Positions 45,928 to 54,859 of a DNA stretch of 64,000 nucleotides are shown here, piece by piece (position 1 is the first letter of the stretch; every line of letters starts with the position of its first letter). The notes below the pieces were generated by a model. The model saw only the letters and a list, made by a program, of their open reading frames with translations. It was not told the DNA's origin and did no database searches. Position numbers and translations under genes: made by a program. The DNA is from Microbacterium tenebrionis. Its GTDB lineage: Bacteria > Actinomycetota > Actinomycetes > Actinomycetales > Microbacteriaceae. Location: NCBI RefSeq assembly GCF_903645325.1, contig NZ_CAHJXQ010000009.1, forward strand, positions 41,178-105,177, read 5' to 3'.

Positions 45928-47673
45928 ATGACTACCACTGAGGCCCCCAGCCAGACCGCTGGCGTTCGGCCCACCGCGATGCCGGCCCGCCAGGCCGCGC
46001 TGCTGAGCTCCTCCCGCACGGAGGAGAAGGGCAACATCGTCGTCAAGTGGCTGACCTCCACCGACCACAAGACGATCGGGTACATGTACCTGATCACCTC
46101 GGTGCTCTTCTTCCTGCTCGGCGGCGTGATGGCGCTCGTCATCCGTGCAGAGCTGTTCGCTCCGGGAATGCAGATCGTCCCCACGAAGGAGCAGTACAAC
46201 CAGCTGTTCACGATGCACGGCACGATCATGCTGCTCATGTTCGCGACGCCGCTGTTCGCCGGCTTCGCCAACGCGATCCTCCCGCTGCAGCTCGGTGCGC
46301 CCGATGTCGCGTTCCCGCGTCTGAACGCCTTCGCGTTCTGGCTGTTCGGCTTCGGCTCGATCATCGCCATCGCCGGCTTCCTCACCCCGCAGGGTGCGGC
46401 GTCCTTCGGCTGGTTCGCATACCAGCCGCTCGCGAACGCCTCGTTCTCGCCGGGCGCCGGCGGCAACCTGTGGATGGTCGGACTCGGCATGTCCGGTTTC
46501 GGAACCATCCTCGGTGCCGTGAACTTCATCACCACGATCATCACGATGCGTGCGCCGGGCATGACCATGTGGCGCATGCCGATCTTCTCGTGGAACACGC
46601 TCATCACGAGCTTGCTGATCCTCATGGCGTTCCCGGTTCTCGCCGCGGCGATCTTCGCCGCCGCTGCTGACCGCATCCTCGGATCGCACATCTACGACCC
46701 GGCGAACGGCGGCGTGCTGCTGTGGCAGCACCTGTTCTGGTTCTTCGGCCACCCCGAGGTGTACATCATCGCGTTGCCGTTCTTCGGCATCGTCTCCGAG
46801 GTGTTCCCTGTCTTCAGCCGCAAGCCGATCTTCGGCTACAAGACGCTGGTCTACGCGACGATCGCCATCGCTGCGCTGTCCGTGGCGGTGTGGGCGCACC
46901 ACATGTATGTCACGGGCTCGGTGCTGCTGCCGTTCTTCGCGCTGATGACGATGCTCATCGCCGTCCCGACGGGGGTGAAGATCTTCAACTGGATCGGAAC
47001 GCTCTGGCGAGGCTCGGTCACGTTCGAGACGCCCATGGTGTTCGCGCTCGGCTTCCTCGTGTCGTTCGTGTTCGGCGGTCTGACCGGTGTGATCCTCGCG
47101 GCACCGCCGCTGGACTTCCACCTCAGCGACTCCTACTTCGTCGTCGCACACTTCCACTATGTGGTGTTCGGAACCGTCGTGTTCGCGATGTTCTCCGGCT
47201 TCTACTTCTGGTGGCCGAAGTGGACCGGTCGGATGCTCAACGAGCGTCTCGGCTACGTGCACTTCTGGATGCTGTTCGTCGGATTCCACATGACCTTCCT
47301 CATCCAGCACTGGCTGGGCGTCGATGGCATGGTGCGCCGCTACGCCGACTACTCAGCCGCTGACGGCTGGACCTGGGGCAACCAGGTCTCCACGATCGGT
47401 GCGATCATCCTCGGCGCCTCGATGCTGCCGTTCTTCCTGAACGTCTGGATCACGGCACGCAAGGCGCCGAAGGTCACGGTCAACGATCCGTGGGGCTACG
47501 GCGGATCGCTCGAGTGGGCGACCAGCTGCCCGCCGCCGCGTCACAACTTCACGTCGATCCCGCGCATCCGCAGTGAGCGTCCTGCGTTCGACCTGAACCA
47601 CCCCGAGGCTGCCGAGCACCCGGTCTCAGCGCCGGAGCCGGCCACCGCCGGTGCGAGCGGAGAGGCGAAGTAA
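45928..47673 (+). CDS. ctaD: cytochrome c oxidase subunit I
   Basis: Catalytic subunit with haem a and the haem a3-copper B centre that reduces oxygen and pumps protons. The 581 residues contain twelve spans. Family motifs are [15 protein letters not shown], the haem-ligand region [10 protein letters not shown], the [10 protein letters not shown] loop with the copper-B histidine and the tyrosine crosslink, [10 protein letters not shown] with two copper ligands, and HFHYVVFG for haem ligands. It is five bases downstream of ctaC and three bases before ctaF. Confidence 0.98.
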   Translation: MTTTEAPSQTAGVRPTAMPARQAALLSSSRTEEKGNIVVKWLTSTDHKTIGYMYLITSVLFFLLGGVMALVIRAELFAPGMQIVPTKEQYNQLFTMHGTIMLLMFATPLFAGFANAILPLQLGAPDVAFPRLNAFAFWLFGFGSIIAIAGFLTPQGAASFGWFAYQPLANASFSPGAGGNLWMVGLGMSGFGTILGAVNFITTIITMRAPGMTMWRMPIFSWNTLITSLLILMAFPVLAAAIFAAAADRILGSHIYDPANGGVLLWQHLFWFFGHPEVYIIALPFFGIVSEVFPVFSRKPIFGYKTLVYATIAIAALSVAVWAHHMYVTGSVLLPFFALMTMLIAVPTGVKIFNWIGTLWRGSVTFETPMVFALGFLVSFVFGGLTGVILAAPPLDFHLSDSYFVVAHFHYVVFGTVVFAMFSGFYFWWPKWTGRMLNERLGYVHFWMLFVGFHMTFLIQHWLGVDGMVRRYADYSAADGWTWGNQVSTIGAIILGASMLPFFLNVWITARKAPKVTVNDPWGYGGSLEWATSCPPPRHNFTSIPRIRSERPAFDLNHPEAAEHPVSAPEPATAGASGEAK

Positions 47674-47676
47674 GCA

Positions 47677-48111
47677 ATGCGTTCAAACATCGTTCTGGGG
47701 GGGATCCTCGCCGCGTTCTTCGCCGTCGTCGGCACGGTTTACACGGTGTGGCACATCATCGCGTACCCCGATCTGGTCGGCGCGATGCGCGTCGAGTGGG
47801 TCGGAACGGTCGCACTGTTCTTCGGCATGTTCATGTCGGCCATGGTCGCCGTCTACCTGCAGCGCACGCACAAGGCGCAGGGCGGCGAGCTGCCGGAGGA
47901 CATCCTGACCTCCGATATCGACGACGGCGACCCGGAGCTCGGCGAGTTCAGCCCGTGGTCGTGGTGGCCGCTCGTGCTGGCTGCTTCCGCCGGTGTCTTC
48001 CTCGTCGGCATGGCCGTGGGCCAGTTCCTGCTGCCGATCGGCGTCGCGATCTTCGCTGTGGCGATCGTCGGCTGGGTCTACGAGTACTACCGCGGACACT
48101 TCGCTCGATAG
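47677..48111 (+). CDS. ctaF: cytochrome c oxidase subunit IV (actinobacterial type)
   Basis: A 144-residue membrane protein with four hydrophobic segments (about 5-25, 39-60, 93-113 and 115-137), separated by an acidic loop (LPEDILTSDIDDGDPELGEF). It corresponds to the small CtaF subunit of the actinobacterial bcc-aa3 supercomplex, recognised by position after ctaD and by this pattern. A terminator follows the gene. Confidence 0.92.
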   Translation: MRSNIVLGGILAAFFAVVGTVYTVWHIIAYPDLVGAMRVEWVGTVALFFGMFMSAMVAVYLQRTHKAQGGELPEDILTSDIDDGDPELGEFSPWSWWPLVLAASAGVFLVGMAVGQFLLPIGVAIFAVAIVGWVYEYYRGHFAR

Positions 48112-48138
48112 AAACGCGGATCTGCCCGCACAGACAAG

Positions 48139-48170
48139 AGAACGCCCCTGGCATCAGCCAGGGGTGTTCT
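48139..48170. terminator. terminator after ctaF
   Basis: A 14-bp stem (48139-48152 with 48157-48170, one G-T pair) and ATCA loop, ending TGTTCT. It lies between convergent genes and can act on both strands. Confidence 0.88.
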
Positions 48171-48181
48171 GCTGCGTCCAG

Positions 48182-49674
48182 CTACTCGCCGGAATCCGGA
48201 AGGAAGGCAGTGATGCCGTTCGCTCGATCGATGACGACCGGCTGATACGTGTCGTAACCCAACATCGCGAGGGACGCGACCGATGGCGGCATCTTCTCGA
48301 ACGGTCGACCGGAGCTGTCGCACGTCGTGAACTTGTTCGCCTCGAAGTAGAGGGGCTCGCTCCAGATCGACTCCAGCGTGATCTTCTTCTGTGCCGCGCG
48401 GCAGAGCAGGACAGCGTCGTCGGGCAATCCGGATGTCGCGCCGGTCGCAGGATCCACCAGGTGCGCACGGCCGTCGAGGCTCACCAGCAGCCACTGGCTC
48501 CCCGGCATCCACCCAGCAGACCGGTCGTGGGGCACGCCGACGTTCATGGCATCGGCGCCCAGATCGAGCGACCAGACCTCCTCGCCTGACCCGACGTCGA
48601 TACCGAACATGGTCTGCGCGACGTCTTCGTATGCGAACTCGCCCGCGGTGGTGCCGTTCCGGGTGCTCGTGACGGTGCCTTCGTCGTACCTGCACAGCAC
48701 GATCACGTCTGCCTCGACCCGGATGTGATGGTCTGCGACGGCGCAGGGACGAGCGCCCTCCAGGCGCCACACCGTTTCCCCGGATTCCTTGTCGATCGAT
48801 GAGACGGTGCCGCTGACCAAGGATTCGGTCGTCGGACCGTCGTGAGACTCGACGCTGCTCGGGGCCGGAAATCCGGCGATCAGGAGAGACCCGTCGCCGA
48901 CGTCCCTCCAGCTGAGTGTCGCATCCGGTGACGATCGGGGACCGAAGACCTCGGCGAATGGCCGTGTCCACAAGATCTCCCCATCATTCCCGTACTGCAC
49001 GCCTCGTGTCTCCAGGATCGACAGATCGCCGATGAGAGGTTCGCCTTCGCCGATGAAGGGCGCACCGGCCGCCGTTGCGGGAGCGAGCTTCTGGTCGGCG
49101 GGCGAGTACTGCAAGACTCGGTCCGAGGCTGTCCGGCTGCCCGGATAGTTGCCGACGATGCAGAATTCACTCTCTCCGCACACGAAGGGGCGGTATGCCC
49201 ACACCTGCGTCTTCTCCAGCCCCGGGTCGATCACCTCGCCCGTGCGCACATCGAGGATGAGGAACCGGGACCAGGACCATGCTCCGGCATCCTCCTGCTC
49301 GGGAACCAGCGCCGCCACCTGCCACTCGTCATCGACCTTCGCACTGCGGGCTGGTGGGACGACCCCGTCGACGTCCTGCCGGGCACGGTCCGGCGGGACC
49401 ACAGTTCCGTACCGCTGCTCACGTCGTAGGCGACCAGTCGCTCCTTGCTGGCGGTCATGCTGCTGCTGCTGTCCGTGCGCGACGACTCCTCGTAGACGAG
49501 TACGACGTCCTCGACGACCATCGGCGAACTCAGCAGCGTGCCGTACACGCTCCAGTCCGCTTCAGCGACGGTGCCCCATTGGTCCGCCACAGGTGTCGGC
49601 GCGCATCCGGCGAGTGCCACGATGAGTGCGAGAAGCGCTGCGATGCGCGACTTTCTGTTGAGAGCGGTATTCAC
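48182..49674 (-). pseudogene. PQQ-like beta-propeller lipoprotein, frameshifted
   Basis: The N-terminal part reads from GTG 49674: signal peptide with lipobox LAGC (C24), then propeller-like VAYDVSSGTELW. Its frame leaves the family pattern near 49378-49402, while the other frame continues as QDVDGVVPPARSAKVDDEW to a stop at 48182 with further repeats (GIDVGSGEEVWSLDL, KESGETVWRLEG). A one-base loss in or near GCCCGGCAG would explain this. The joined protein would have about 497 residues and be a secreted lipid-anchored propeller of unknown function. Sequencing error is the alternative; composition is a little less GC-rich than its neighbours. Confidence 0.8.
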
Positions 49675-49724
49675 ACCACGAATGTAGACCGGAGGCTCGG
49701 AGGCCCGCTCGCGGGCTGTGAATA

Positions 49725-49740
49725 ACCCCGTCTCGACGAG
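49725..49740. repeat. fragment related to the 7551-7630 element
   Basis: ACCCCGTCTCGACGAG, next to the rhodanese gene 3' end, shares the CCCCGTCTC and GACGAG parts of the large palindrome. Confidence 0.4.
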
Positions 49741-49741
49741 G

Positions 49742-50161
49742 TCAGGAGCGTGCGCGGATGCGGGGAACACCCGTGAGGGGATCGATCGGGCGCCGGTGGA
49801 TGCCGTCATGGTCTTCGACCGGGTAGCCCTCTCGGACCCAGTACTCGTAGCCGCCGATCATCTCGCGCACGTCGTACCCGAGCTTCGCGAACTCGAGCGC
49901 TCCCTTCGCGCCGGCGTTGCACCCGGGGCTCCAGCAGTACACGACCACCTCGGTGCCGGCGGGGATCTCCTGCGGGGCGCGCTCCGCGATCTCCCGGTAG
50001 GGCATGTGCACGGCGCCTGCGACCCGTCCCTGTGCCCAGGCTTCACCTGAGCGGACATCGATCACCACGACGCCGTCTCCGGCCGTCTGGCGGGCGTAGA
50101 GGTCACTGGCATCGGTCTCGAAGGCCAGCTTGGCGGCGAAGTAGTCGGCTCGATCGATCAT
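49742..50161 (-). CDS. rhodanese-like domain protein
   Basis: A single-domain rhodanese of 139 residues, cytosolic, expected to carry sulfane sulfur on a catalytic cysteine. The domain spans about 15-115: VVVIDVRSGEAWAQGRVAGA, the HMPYREI motif, and the active-site loop VVYCWSPGCNAGAK with the cysteine first. A C-terminal PLTGVPR extension is of unclear meaning. On the minus strand, ATG 50161 is preceded at 6 bases by TAGGCT, suggesting leaderless expression. Sulfur acceptor unknown. Confidence 0.9.
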   Translation of the reverse strand: MIDRADYFAAKLAFETDASDLYARQTAGDGVVVIDVRSGEAWAQGRVAGAVHMPYREIAERAPQEIPAGTEVVVYCWSPGCNAGAKGALEFAKLGYDVREMIGGYEYWVREGYPVEDHDGIHRRPIDPLTGVPRIRARS

Positions 50162-50167
50162 GGCCCC

Positions 50168-50173
50168 AGCCTA
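50168..50173 (-). promoter_or_regulatory. -10 box of the rhodanese gene, leaderless type
   Basis: On the minus strand TAGGCT ends 6 bases before ATG 50161. Confidence 0.6.
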
Positions 50174-50229
50174 GAGCCGCGCTCGCCCTCGACGATCGAG
50201 TATGACGACCTTGTCGGAGCGACGAGAAA

Positions 50230-50258
50230 GGCCCCGATGCGCAGAGCGCACCGGGGCC
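50230..50258 (-). terminator. terminator of the ctaE-qcrCAB operon
   Basis: GGCCCCG pairs with CGGGGCC, continued by TGCGC/GCGCA after one mismatch, loop AGA. On the minus strand it is followed by CTTTCTC. It lies 19 bases beyond the qcrB stop. Confidence 0.82.
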
Positions 50259-50276
50259 AGGGGAGAGGGGAGGGAC

Positions 50277-52088
50277 CTACTGGCCGCCGTCCTTCTCCTT
50301 GTTCTTCTTGCCCTGGTCGGTGGCGATCACCGAGCTGGGCGTGTTCGGCGTCTCGTCGACGTGGGTCTCGCGCTCGGGCTGCGCTGGCGCATCCGGGAAC
50401 CCGGCACGCTCATGGGCGCCCTGAATCTCAGCGGCCTCGGTCGCGTCCGTATCGGCGGTGACGTGGTGCTGGTGTGCATCCGCGGCATCCACCTCTGCCT
50501 GGGTGAGCGGTGCGAGCCGGTCCTCGTAGAACCAGCGCGAGAGGCTCGAGCGAAGGTTCTGCGTCCAGGAGATGCGTCCCTTCGCGTTCGGGCGCACCAC
50601 AAGGGGCTCGTAGCTGTCCACGTCGATGAGCTTCCAGCGGTCGTACTTGTCGACCGGCTGATGCACCTCGATGTACTCGCCACCGGGGAGGCGGACGATG
50701 CGTCCCGACTCGTAGCCGTGCAGCACGATCTCGCGGTCCTTCTTCTGCAGCGCGATGCAGATGCGCTTGGTGACGAAGTACCCGGCGATCGGGCCGAGGA
50801 AGAGCAGTGCCTGCAGGGTGTGGATGACGCCTTCCATCGTGAGGTGGAAGTGCGTCGCCATGAGGTCGGACGATGCCGCCGCCCACATGACAGCGTAGAA
50901 GATCACCCCGGCGACACCGATCGCGGTGCGCGTCGCGGCGTTGCGCGGGCGCTGGGCGATGTGGTGCTCGCGCTTGTCTCCGGTGACCCACGCCTCGATG
51001 AAGGGGTAGATGGCGACGAGCACGATGAACAGACCCAGCACCGCGACCGGCACGAGGATGCCGAACGACCAGGTGTGGTTCAGGAACACGATGTCCCAGT
51101 TCGACGGTGCGAGGCGCAGCGCGCCGTCCGCGAAGCCGATGTACCAGTCGGGCTGGGTGCCGGCCGAGACGGGGGACGGGTCGTACGGTCCGTAGTTCCA
51201 GATCGGGTTGATCTGGAAGAACGTCGCGATGAGCACGATCGTGCCGAAGACGATGAACAGGAAGCCGCCCATCTTCGACATGTACACCGGCATCATCGGG
51301 TAGCCGACGACGTTGTCGTTCGTGCGGCCGGGGCCGGCGAATTGGGTGTGCTTGTTGACGATCATCAGCATCAGGTGGACGACGATCAGGCCGATCACCA
51401 GCAGCGGCAGCAGCAGGATGTGCAGCGTGTACAGGCGGCCGACGATGTCGACGCCGGGGAACTCGCCGCCGAAGAGCAGGAACGAGGTCCACGTGCCGAT
51501 CAGGGGGAGGCCCTTGACCATGCCGTCGATGATGCGCAGGCCGTTGCCCGAGAGCAGGTCGTCGGGCAGCGAGTAGCCGGTGAAGCCCTCGGCCATCGCG
51601 AGGATGAACAGCACGAAGCCGATCACCCAGTTCAGCTCGCGCGGCTTGCGGAACGCACCGGTGAAGAAGATGCGCAGCATGTGCACGCCGATTCCCGCGA
51701 CGAACACGAGCGCGGCCCAGTGGTGGATCTGGCGGACCAGCAGGCCGCCGCGCACGTCGAACGAGATGTTCAGGGTCGACTCGAGAGCCGCCGACATCTC
51801 GATGCCGCGCATCGGGGCGTAGGCGCCGGTGTAGTGCGTCTCAACCATGGACGCCTGGAAGAAGAAGGTCAGGAAGGTTCCGGAGAGGAACACGACGACG
51901 AAGCTCCACAGCGCGATCTCGCCGAGCATGAACGACCAGTGGTCGGGGAAGATCTTGCGTCCGAGCTCCTTGACGAAGCCGGAGAGGCTCGTGCGCTCAT
52001 CGATGTAGTTCGACGCTGCGCCGACGAAACGACCGCCGAGAGGGGCTTTGTTGTCCTTGTCCTCTTTGGACAGCGTTGCGGTGCTCAA
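50277..52088 (-). CDS. qcrB: cytochrome bc1 complex cytochrome b subunit
   Basis: Quinol-oxidising membrane subunit of the bcc complex with two b haems. The 603 residues include the cytochrome b core with eight spans (NYIDERTSLSGFVKELGRK near the start, HHWAALVFVAGIGVHMLRIF as a haem-ligand helix, and the PIWNYGPYDPSP region of the Qo site, a PEWY equivalent) and an extended cytoplasmic C-terminus of about 170 residues, typical of actinobacteria. ATG 52088 overlaps the qcrA stop by four bases. Confidence 0.96.
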   Translation of the reverse strand: MSTATLSKEDKDNKAPLGGRFVGAASNYIDERTSLSGFVKELGRKIFPDHWSFMLGEIALWSFVVVFLSGTFLTFFFQASMVETHYTGAYAPMRGIEMSAALESTLNISFDVRGGLLVRQIHHWAALVFVAGIGVHMLRIFFTGAFRKPRELNWVIGFVLFILAMAEGFTGYSLPDDLLSGNGLRIIDGMVKGLPLIGTWTSFLLFGGEFPGVDIVGRLYTLHILLLPLLVIGLIVVHLMLMIVNKHTQFAGPGRTNDNVVGYPMMPVYMSKMGGFLFIVFGTIVLIATFFQINPIWNYGPYDPSPVSAGTQPDWYIGFADGALRLAPSNWDIVFLNHTWSFGILVPVAVLGLFIVLVAIYPFIEAWVTGDKREHHIAQRPRNAATRTAIGVAGVIFYAVMWAAASSDLMATHFHLTMEGVIHTLQALLFLGPIAGYFVTKRICIALQKKDREIVLHGYESGRIVRLPGGEYIEVHQPVDKYDRWKLIDVDSYEPLVVRPNAKGRISWTQNLRSSLSRWFYEDRLAPLTQAEVDAADAHQHHVTADTDATEAAEIQGAHERAGFPDAPAQPERETHVDETPNTPSSVIATDQGKKNKEKDGGQ

Positions 52089-53161
52089 TGGCGCTCCCAG
52101 AAGCTCGGGCCGACAGGCTCGGTGAAGTCGCGGCGGGCGACGAGGTAGCCCTCGTCATCGACGGTGATCGGGAGCTGCGGCAGCGGGCGTGCGGCCGGGC
52201 CGAAGATCACCTTGGCGTGGTCGGTGACATCGAACTGCGACTGGTGGCACGGGCACAGCAGATGGTGCGTCTGCTGCTCGTACAGGGCCACGGGGCAGCC
52301 GACGTGGGTGCAGACCTTGGAGTACGCGACGATGCCGTCGTACGACCAGTCCTTGCGCTCCTCGGACTCGATGAGCTGCTCGGGGCGCAGACGCATCATG
52401 AGGACGATGGCCTTGGCCTTCTCCTCCAGGTAGCCGTCGTGGTGGGACAGGGTCGCGAGTTCCTCGGGGATGACGTGGAAGGCGGACCCCAGCGTGACGT
52501 CCGCAGCGCGGATCGGCGTGCCGTCGGGGTCGCGCACCAGACGCTGGCCCTCGGCCCACATCGTGTGCTTGAGCAGAGCGACCGGGTCGCCCTTGGTGGG
52601 GTCGTCGGGCGTGCTGTGCGGCGCAAGGCCGCGGAACAGCGCGACTCCCGGGACGATCGAGGCGACCACGGCGGCGATCAGCGAGTTGCGGATCATCGTG
52701 CGGCGGCCGAAGCCCGACTCCTCGTTCGCGTCGGCGAACGCCTGGATGGCGGCCTCGCGCGTCGAGTCCTTGCCCCGGGTGGGGTGGCGGTGCTCGATGT
52801 GCTCCTTGTCGCTCATCAGCGCCTTGGACCAGTGGATCGCGCCGATGCCGATCGACAGCAGCGCGAGTGCGATGCCGAGACCGATGAAGAGGTTGTTGTT
52901 GCGGATCGACGCCATCGAGCCGTCTTCGATCGGGAACAGCATGTAAGCCGCGACGGCCCAGATGCTGCCGGCGAGCGACAGGTAGAACAGCGTGTAGACG
53001 GTTCGTGCGGCCCGCTTCTCAGCCTTCGGGTCCAGGTCGGTCATCCGCTCGCGGTGCGGCGGCAGCCCGGGGTTCTGCACGGGATCGCTGACTGCGACAC
53101 CCAGCCCGGGGGAGGGCTGGTAGGCCCTGTCAAGGGCCTGCGAGTCGTCGTCGTGTGCCAT
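52085..53161 (-). CDS. qcrA: Rieske iron-sulfur subunit of the bc1 complex
   Basis: Carries the [2Fe-2S] cluster. In 358 residues: three membrane spans (about 67-90, 98-120 and 165-190), an actinobacterial feature, and the Rieske domain with CTHVGC at 284-289 and CPCHQS at 303-308. Expected cluster ligands are C284, H286, C303 and H306, with a disulfide between C289 and C305. It overlaps qcrB by four bases and follows qcrC by 36 bases, in the ctaE-qcrC-qcrA-qcrB order. Confidence 0.97.
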   Translation of the reverse strand: MAHDDDSQALDRAYQPSPGLGVAVSDPVQNPGLPPHRERMTDLDPKAEKRAARTVYTLFYLSLAGSIWAVAAYMLFPIEDGSMASIRNNNLFIGLGIALALLSIGIGAIHWSKALMSDKEHIEHRHPTRGKDSTREAAIQAFADANEESGFGRRTMIRNSLIAAVVASIVPGVALFRGLAPHSTPDDPTKGDPVALLKHTMWAEGQRLVRDPDGTPIRAADVTLGSAFHVIPEELATLSHHDGYLEEKAKAIVLMMRLRPEQLIESEERKDWSYDGIVAYSKVCTHVGCPVALYEQQTHHLLCPCHQSQFDVTDHAKVIFGPAARPLPQLPITVDDEGYLVARRDFTEPVGPSFWERH

Positions 53162-53197
53162 GGTGCTCCTCGTACGTTCCTCTTCGTTGAATATGCG

Positions 53198-54004
53198 TCA
53201 GTTGGACTTCGCCGTGATCCACACGGTCGCGCCGACGAGGGCGCCGATGCCGAAGATCCAGACGAACAGGCCCTCGGAGACCGGTCCGAGCGAGCCCAGC
53301 GTGAACCCGCCGACCTGGACTTCCTGCTGCTGGAAGATCAGAGCGGCGATGATGTCGCGCTTGTCCTCGTCCGACAGGTTCATGTCGCCGAAGACGGGCA
53401 TGTTCTGCGGGCCGGTGACCATGGCCGCGTAGATGTGCAGGGGGCTGGTGCTCGTGAGCGGCGGGGCGTACTTGCCCTCGGTGAGCGCACCACCGGCTGC
53501 GGCGACGTTGTGGCACATCGCGCAGTTGATGCGGAACAGCTCGGCGCCGTGGGCGATATCCGCATCCTTGCCGTCGAGCACCCAGTCCTCGGGGTACGTG
53601 GGGCCGGGCGCGACGGACTGCACGTACGAGGCCATGGCCTCGATCTGGTCCTGGGTGAACTGCACCGGCTTCTGCGGGGCCTGCGGACCCTGCATCTGCA
53701 GCGGCATGCGTCCGGTCGCGACCTGGAACTCGACAGCCAGCTCGCCGACGCCGTACAGGCTCGGGCCGCTCTCGGTGCCCTGCAGGTCGAGGCCGTGGCA
53801 GGTGGCGCAGTTGGCCTGGAACAGCTTCTCGCCGTCGTCGACCGTCAGCTGGGTGCTCGCCGACGTCGGGGTCTCGCTGGCTGCCATCGCCGCCGACGCA
53901 CCGGCGTAGATGCCTCCGGTGATCAGGAGTCCCGCACCGATGAGCGCCGCAGCGGCCAGGGGGCTACGGCGTCCGTTCGAGCGACGCTTCTTCTCTCGTG
54001 CCAT
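53198..54004 (-). CDS. qcrC: dihaem cytochrome c subunit of the bcc complex
   Basis: Carries two c-type haems that pass electrons directly to the aa3 oxidase. The 268 residues have an N-terminal span (about 16-40), haem motifs CATCH at 66-70 and CAMCH at 161-165, and a C-terminal span (about 243-262) that anchors it. Fusion of two cytochrome c domains is characteristic of actinobacteria that lack a soluble cytochrome c. It lies 20 bases after ctaE. Confidence 0.97.
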   Translation of the reverse strand: MAREKKRRSNGRRSPLAAAALIGAGLLITGGIYAGASAAMAASETPTSASTQLTVDDGEKLFQANCATCHGLDLQGTESGPSLYGVGELAVEFQVATGRMPLQMQGPQAPQKPVQFTQDQIEAMASYVQSVAPGPTYPEDWVLDGKDADIAHGAELFRINCAMCHNVAAAGGALTEGKYAPPLTSTSPLHIYAAMVTGPQNMPVFGDMNLSDEDKRDIIAALIFQQQEVQVGGFTLGSLGPVSEGLFVWIFGIGALVGATVWITAKSN

Positions 54005-54024
54005 TTCGCAGGTCAGCTCCGCTC

Positions 54025-54678
54025 TTATTTCAGGAAGTAGATGACGAAGAACAGCACGATCCAGACGACATCGACGAAGTGCCAGTAGTACGACACGACG
54101 ATCGAGGAGGTCGCCTCCTTGTGTGCGAAGTTCTTGACCGCGAACGCGCGCCCGATGACGAGCAGGAACGCGATGAGTCCGCCGGTGACGTGGAGGGCGT
54201 GGAAGCCCGTGGTCAGGTAGAAGGCCGAGGCGTAGGCGTCAGCCTGGATCGGCATGCCCTCGGCGACCAGCTGGGCGTACTCCCAGACCTGGCCGGAGAC
54301 GAAGATCGCGCCGAGCGCGAAGGTGACCCAGAACCACTCGACCATTCCCCAGCCGAAGAGGCGACGGCGTCCTGCGCCGTTGAGCTGCCCCTTCTTGATG
54401 CGGTAGGCCTGCAGGTCCTCGGCCGCGAAGACGCCCATCTGGCACGTCACAGACGAGAACACCAGGATCGCGGTGTTGACGGCGGCGAACGGAACGTTCA
54501 GCAGCTCCGTGCGATGCGCCCACAGTTCGGGCGAGGTGCTGCGCAGGGTGAAGTAGATCGCGAACAGACCCGCGAAGAACATCACCTCGCTGCCGAGCCA
54601 CACGATGGTGCCGACAGCTACCGGATTCGGGCGCTTGATCGTTCTTGCCGCCGGGGCATAGGTCGCTGAGGTGGTCAC
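54025..54678 (-). CDS. ctaE: cytochrome c oxidase subunit III
   Basis: Third core subunit of the aa3 oxidase, with five spans in 217 residues ([20 protein letters not shown] in the first). Conserved features include LLVIGRAF and [18 protein letters not shown] at the C-terminus. GTG 54678 is preferred over an ATG 13 codons upstream, as CATAAT ends six bases before it and the protein then begins [14 protein letters not shown]. First gene of the minus-strand operon that continues with qcrC, qcrA and qcrB. Confidence 0.94.
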   Translation of the reverse strand: MTTSATYAPAARTIKRPNPVAVGTIVWLGSEVMFFAGLFAIYFTLRSTSPELWAHRTELLNVPFAAVNTAILVFSSVTCQMGVFAAEDLQAYRIKKGQLNGAGRRRLFGWGMVEWFWVTFALGAIFVSGQVWEYAQLVAEGMPIQADAYASAFYLTTGFHALHVTGGLIAFLLVIGRAFAVKNFAHKEATSSIVVSYYWHFVDVVWIVLFFVIYFLK

Positions 54679-54684
54679 CTCTCC

Positions 54685-54690
54685 ATTATG
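54685..54690 (-). promoter_or_regulatory. -10 box of the ctaE-qcrCAB operon
   Basis: On the minus strand CATAAT (five of six matches to TATAAT) ends 6 bases before GTG 54678; GGAGAG between them is too close to act as a normal ribosome site. Confidence 0.6.
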
Positions 54691-54745
54691 GCCGATCCGC
54701 GAGCGTGATTCTTGCATCCCCGGTCCTCGTTTCCATGTTCAGCGA

Positions 54746-54761
54746 CTTAGGGGACCCTAAG
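54746..54761. promoter_or_regulatory. palindrome CTTAGGG-GA-CCCTAAG, possible operator
   Basis: A 7-bp perfect inverted repeat with a two-base centre, in the divergent region between ctaE and trpD, about 55 bases upstream of the ctaE -10 box. Confidence 0.5.
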
Positions 54762-54820
54762 AGAACACTGCGAATCCGCGATGAATTCAACGGAATCAGC
54801 CGATGGTGCATCGACGGGAC

Positions 54821-54841
54821 GCGGATGAGGAATTCATCCGC
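54821..54841. promoter_or_regulatory. palindrome in the -35 region of trpD, possible operator
   Basis: GCGGATGA and TCATCCGC are exact complements around a 5-base centre, ending 5 bases before the trpD -10 box, where a repressor would block the promoter. Confidence 0.6.
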
Positions 54842-54846
54842 GCCGA

Positions 54847-54852
54847 TAGGAT
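54847..54852 (+). promoter_or_regulatory. -10 box of trpD, leaderless type
   Basis: TAGGAT ends 7 bases before ATG 54860, without a ribosome site between. Confidence 0.65.
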
Positions 54853-54859
54853 CGCACAC

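Noticed and set aside
48964..48972. GTGTCCACA as a second DnaA box
   Set aside because: It is inside the broken lipoprotein gene, deviates from consensus and stands alone.
54746..54761. CTTAGGGGACCCTAAG as an iron-regulator (DtxR/IdeR) box
   Set aside because: The ends resemble TTAGG/CCTAA, but the palindrome is too short and the centre does not fit the 19-base consensus. Kept only as an unassigned palindrome.
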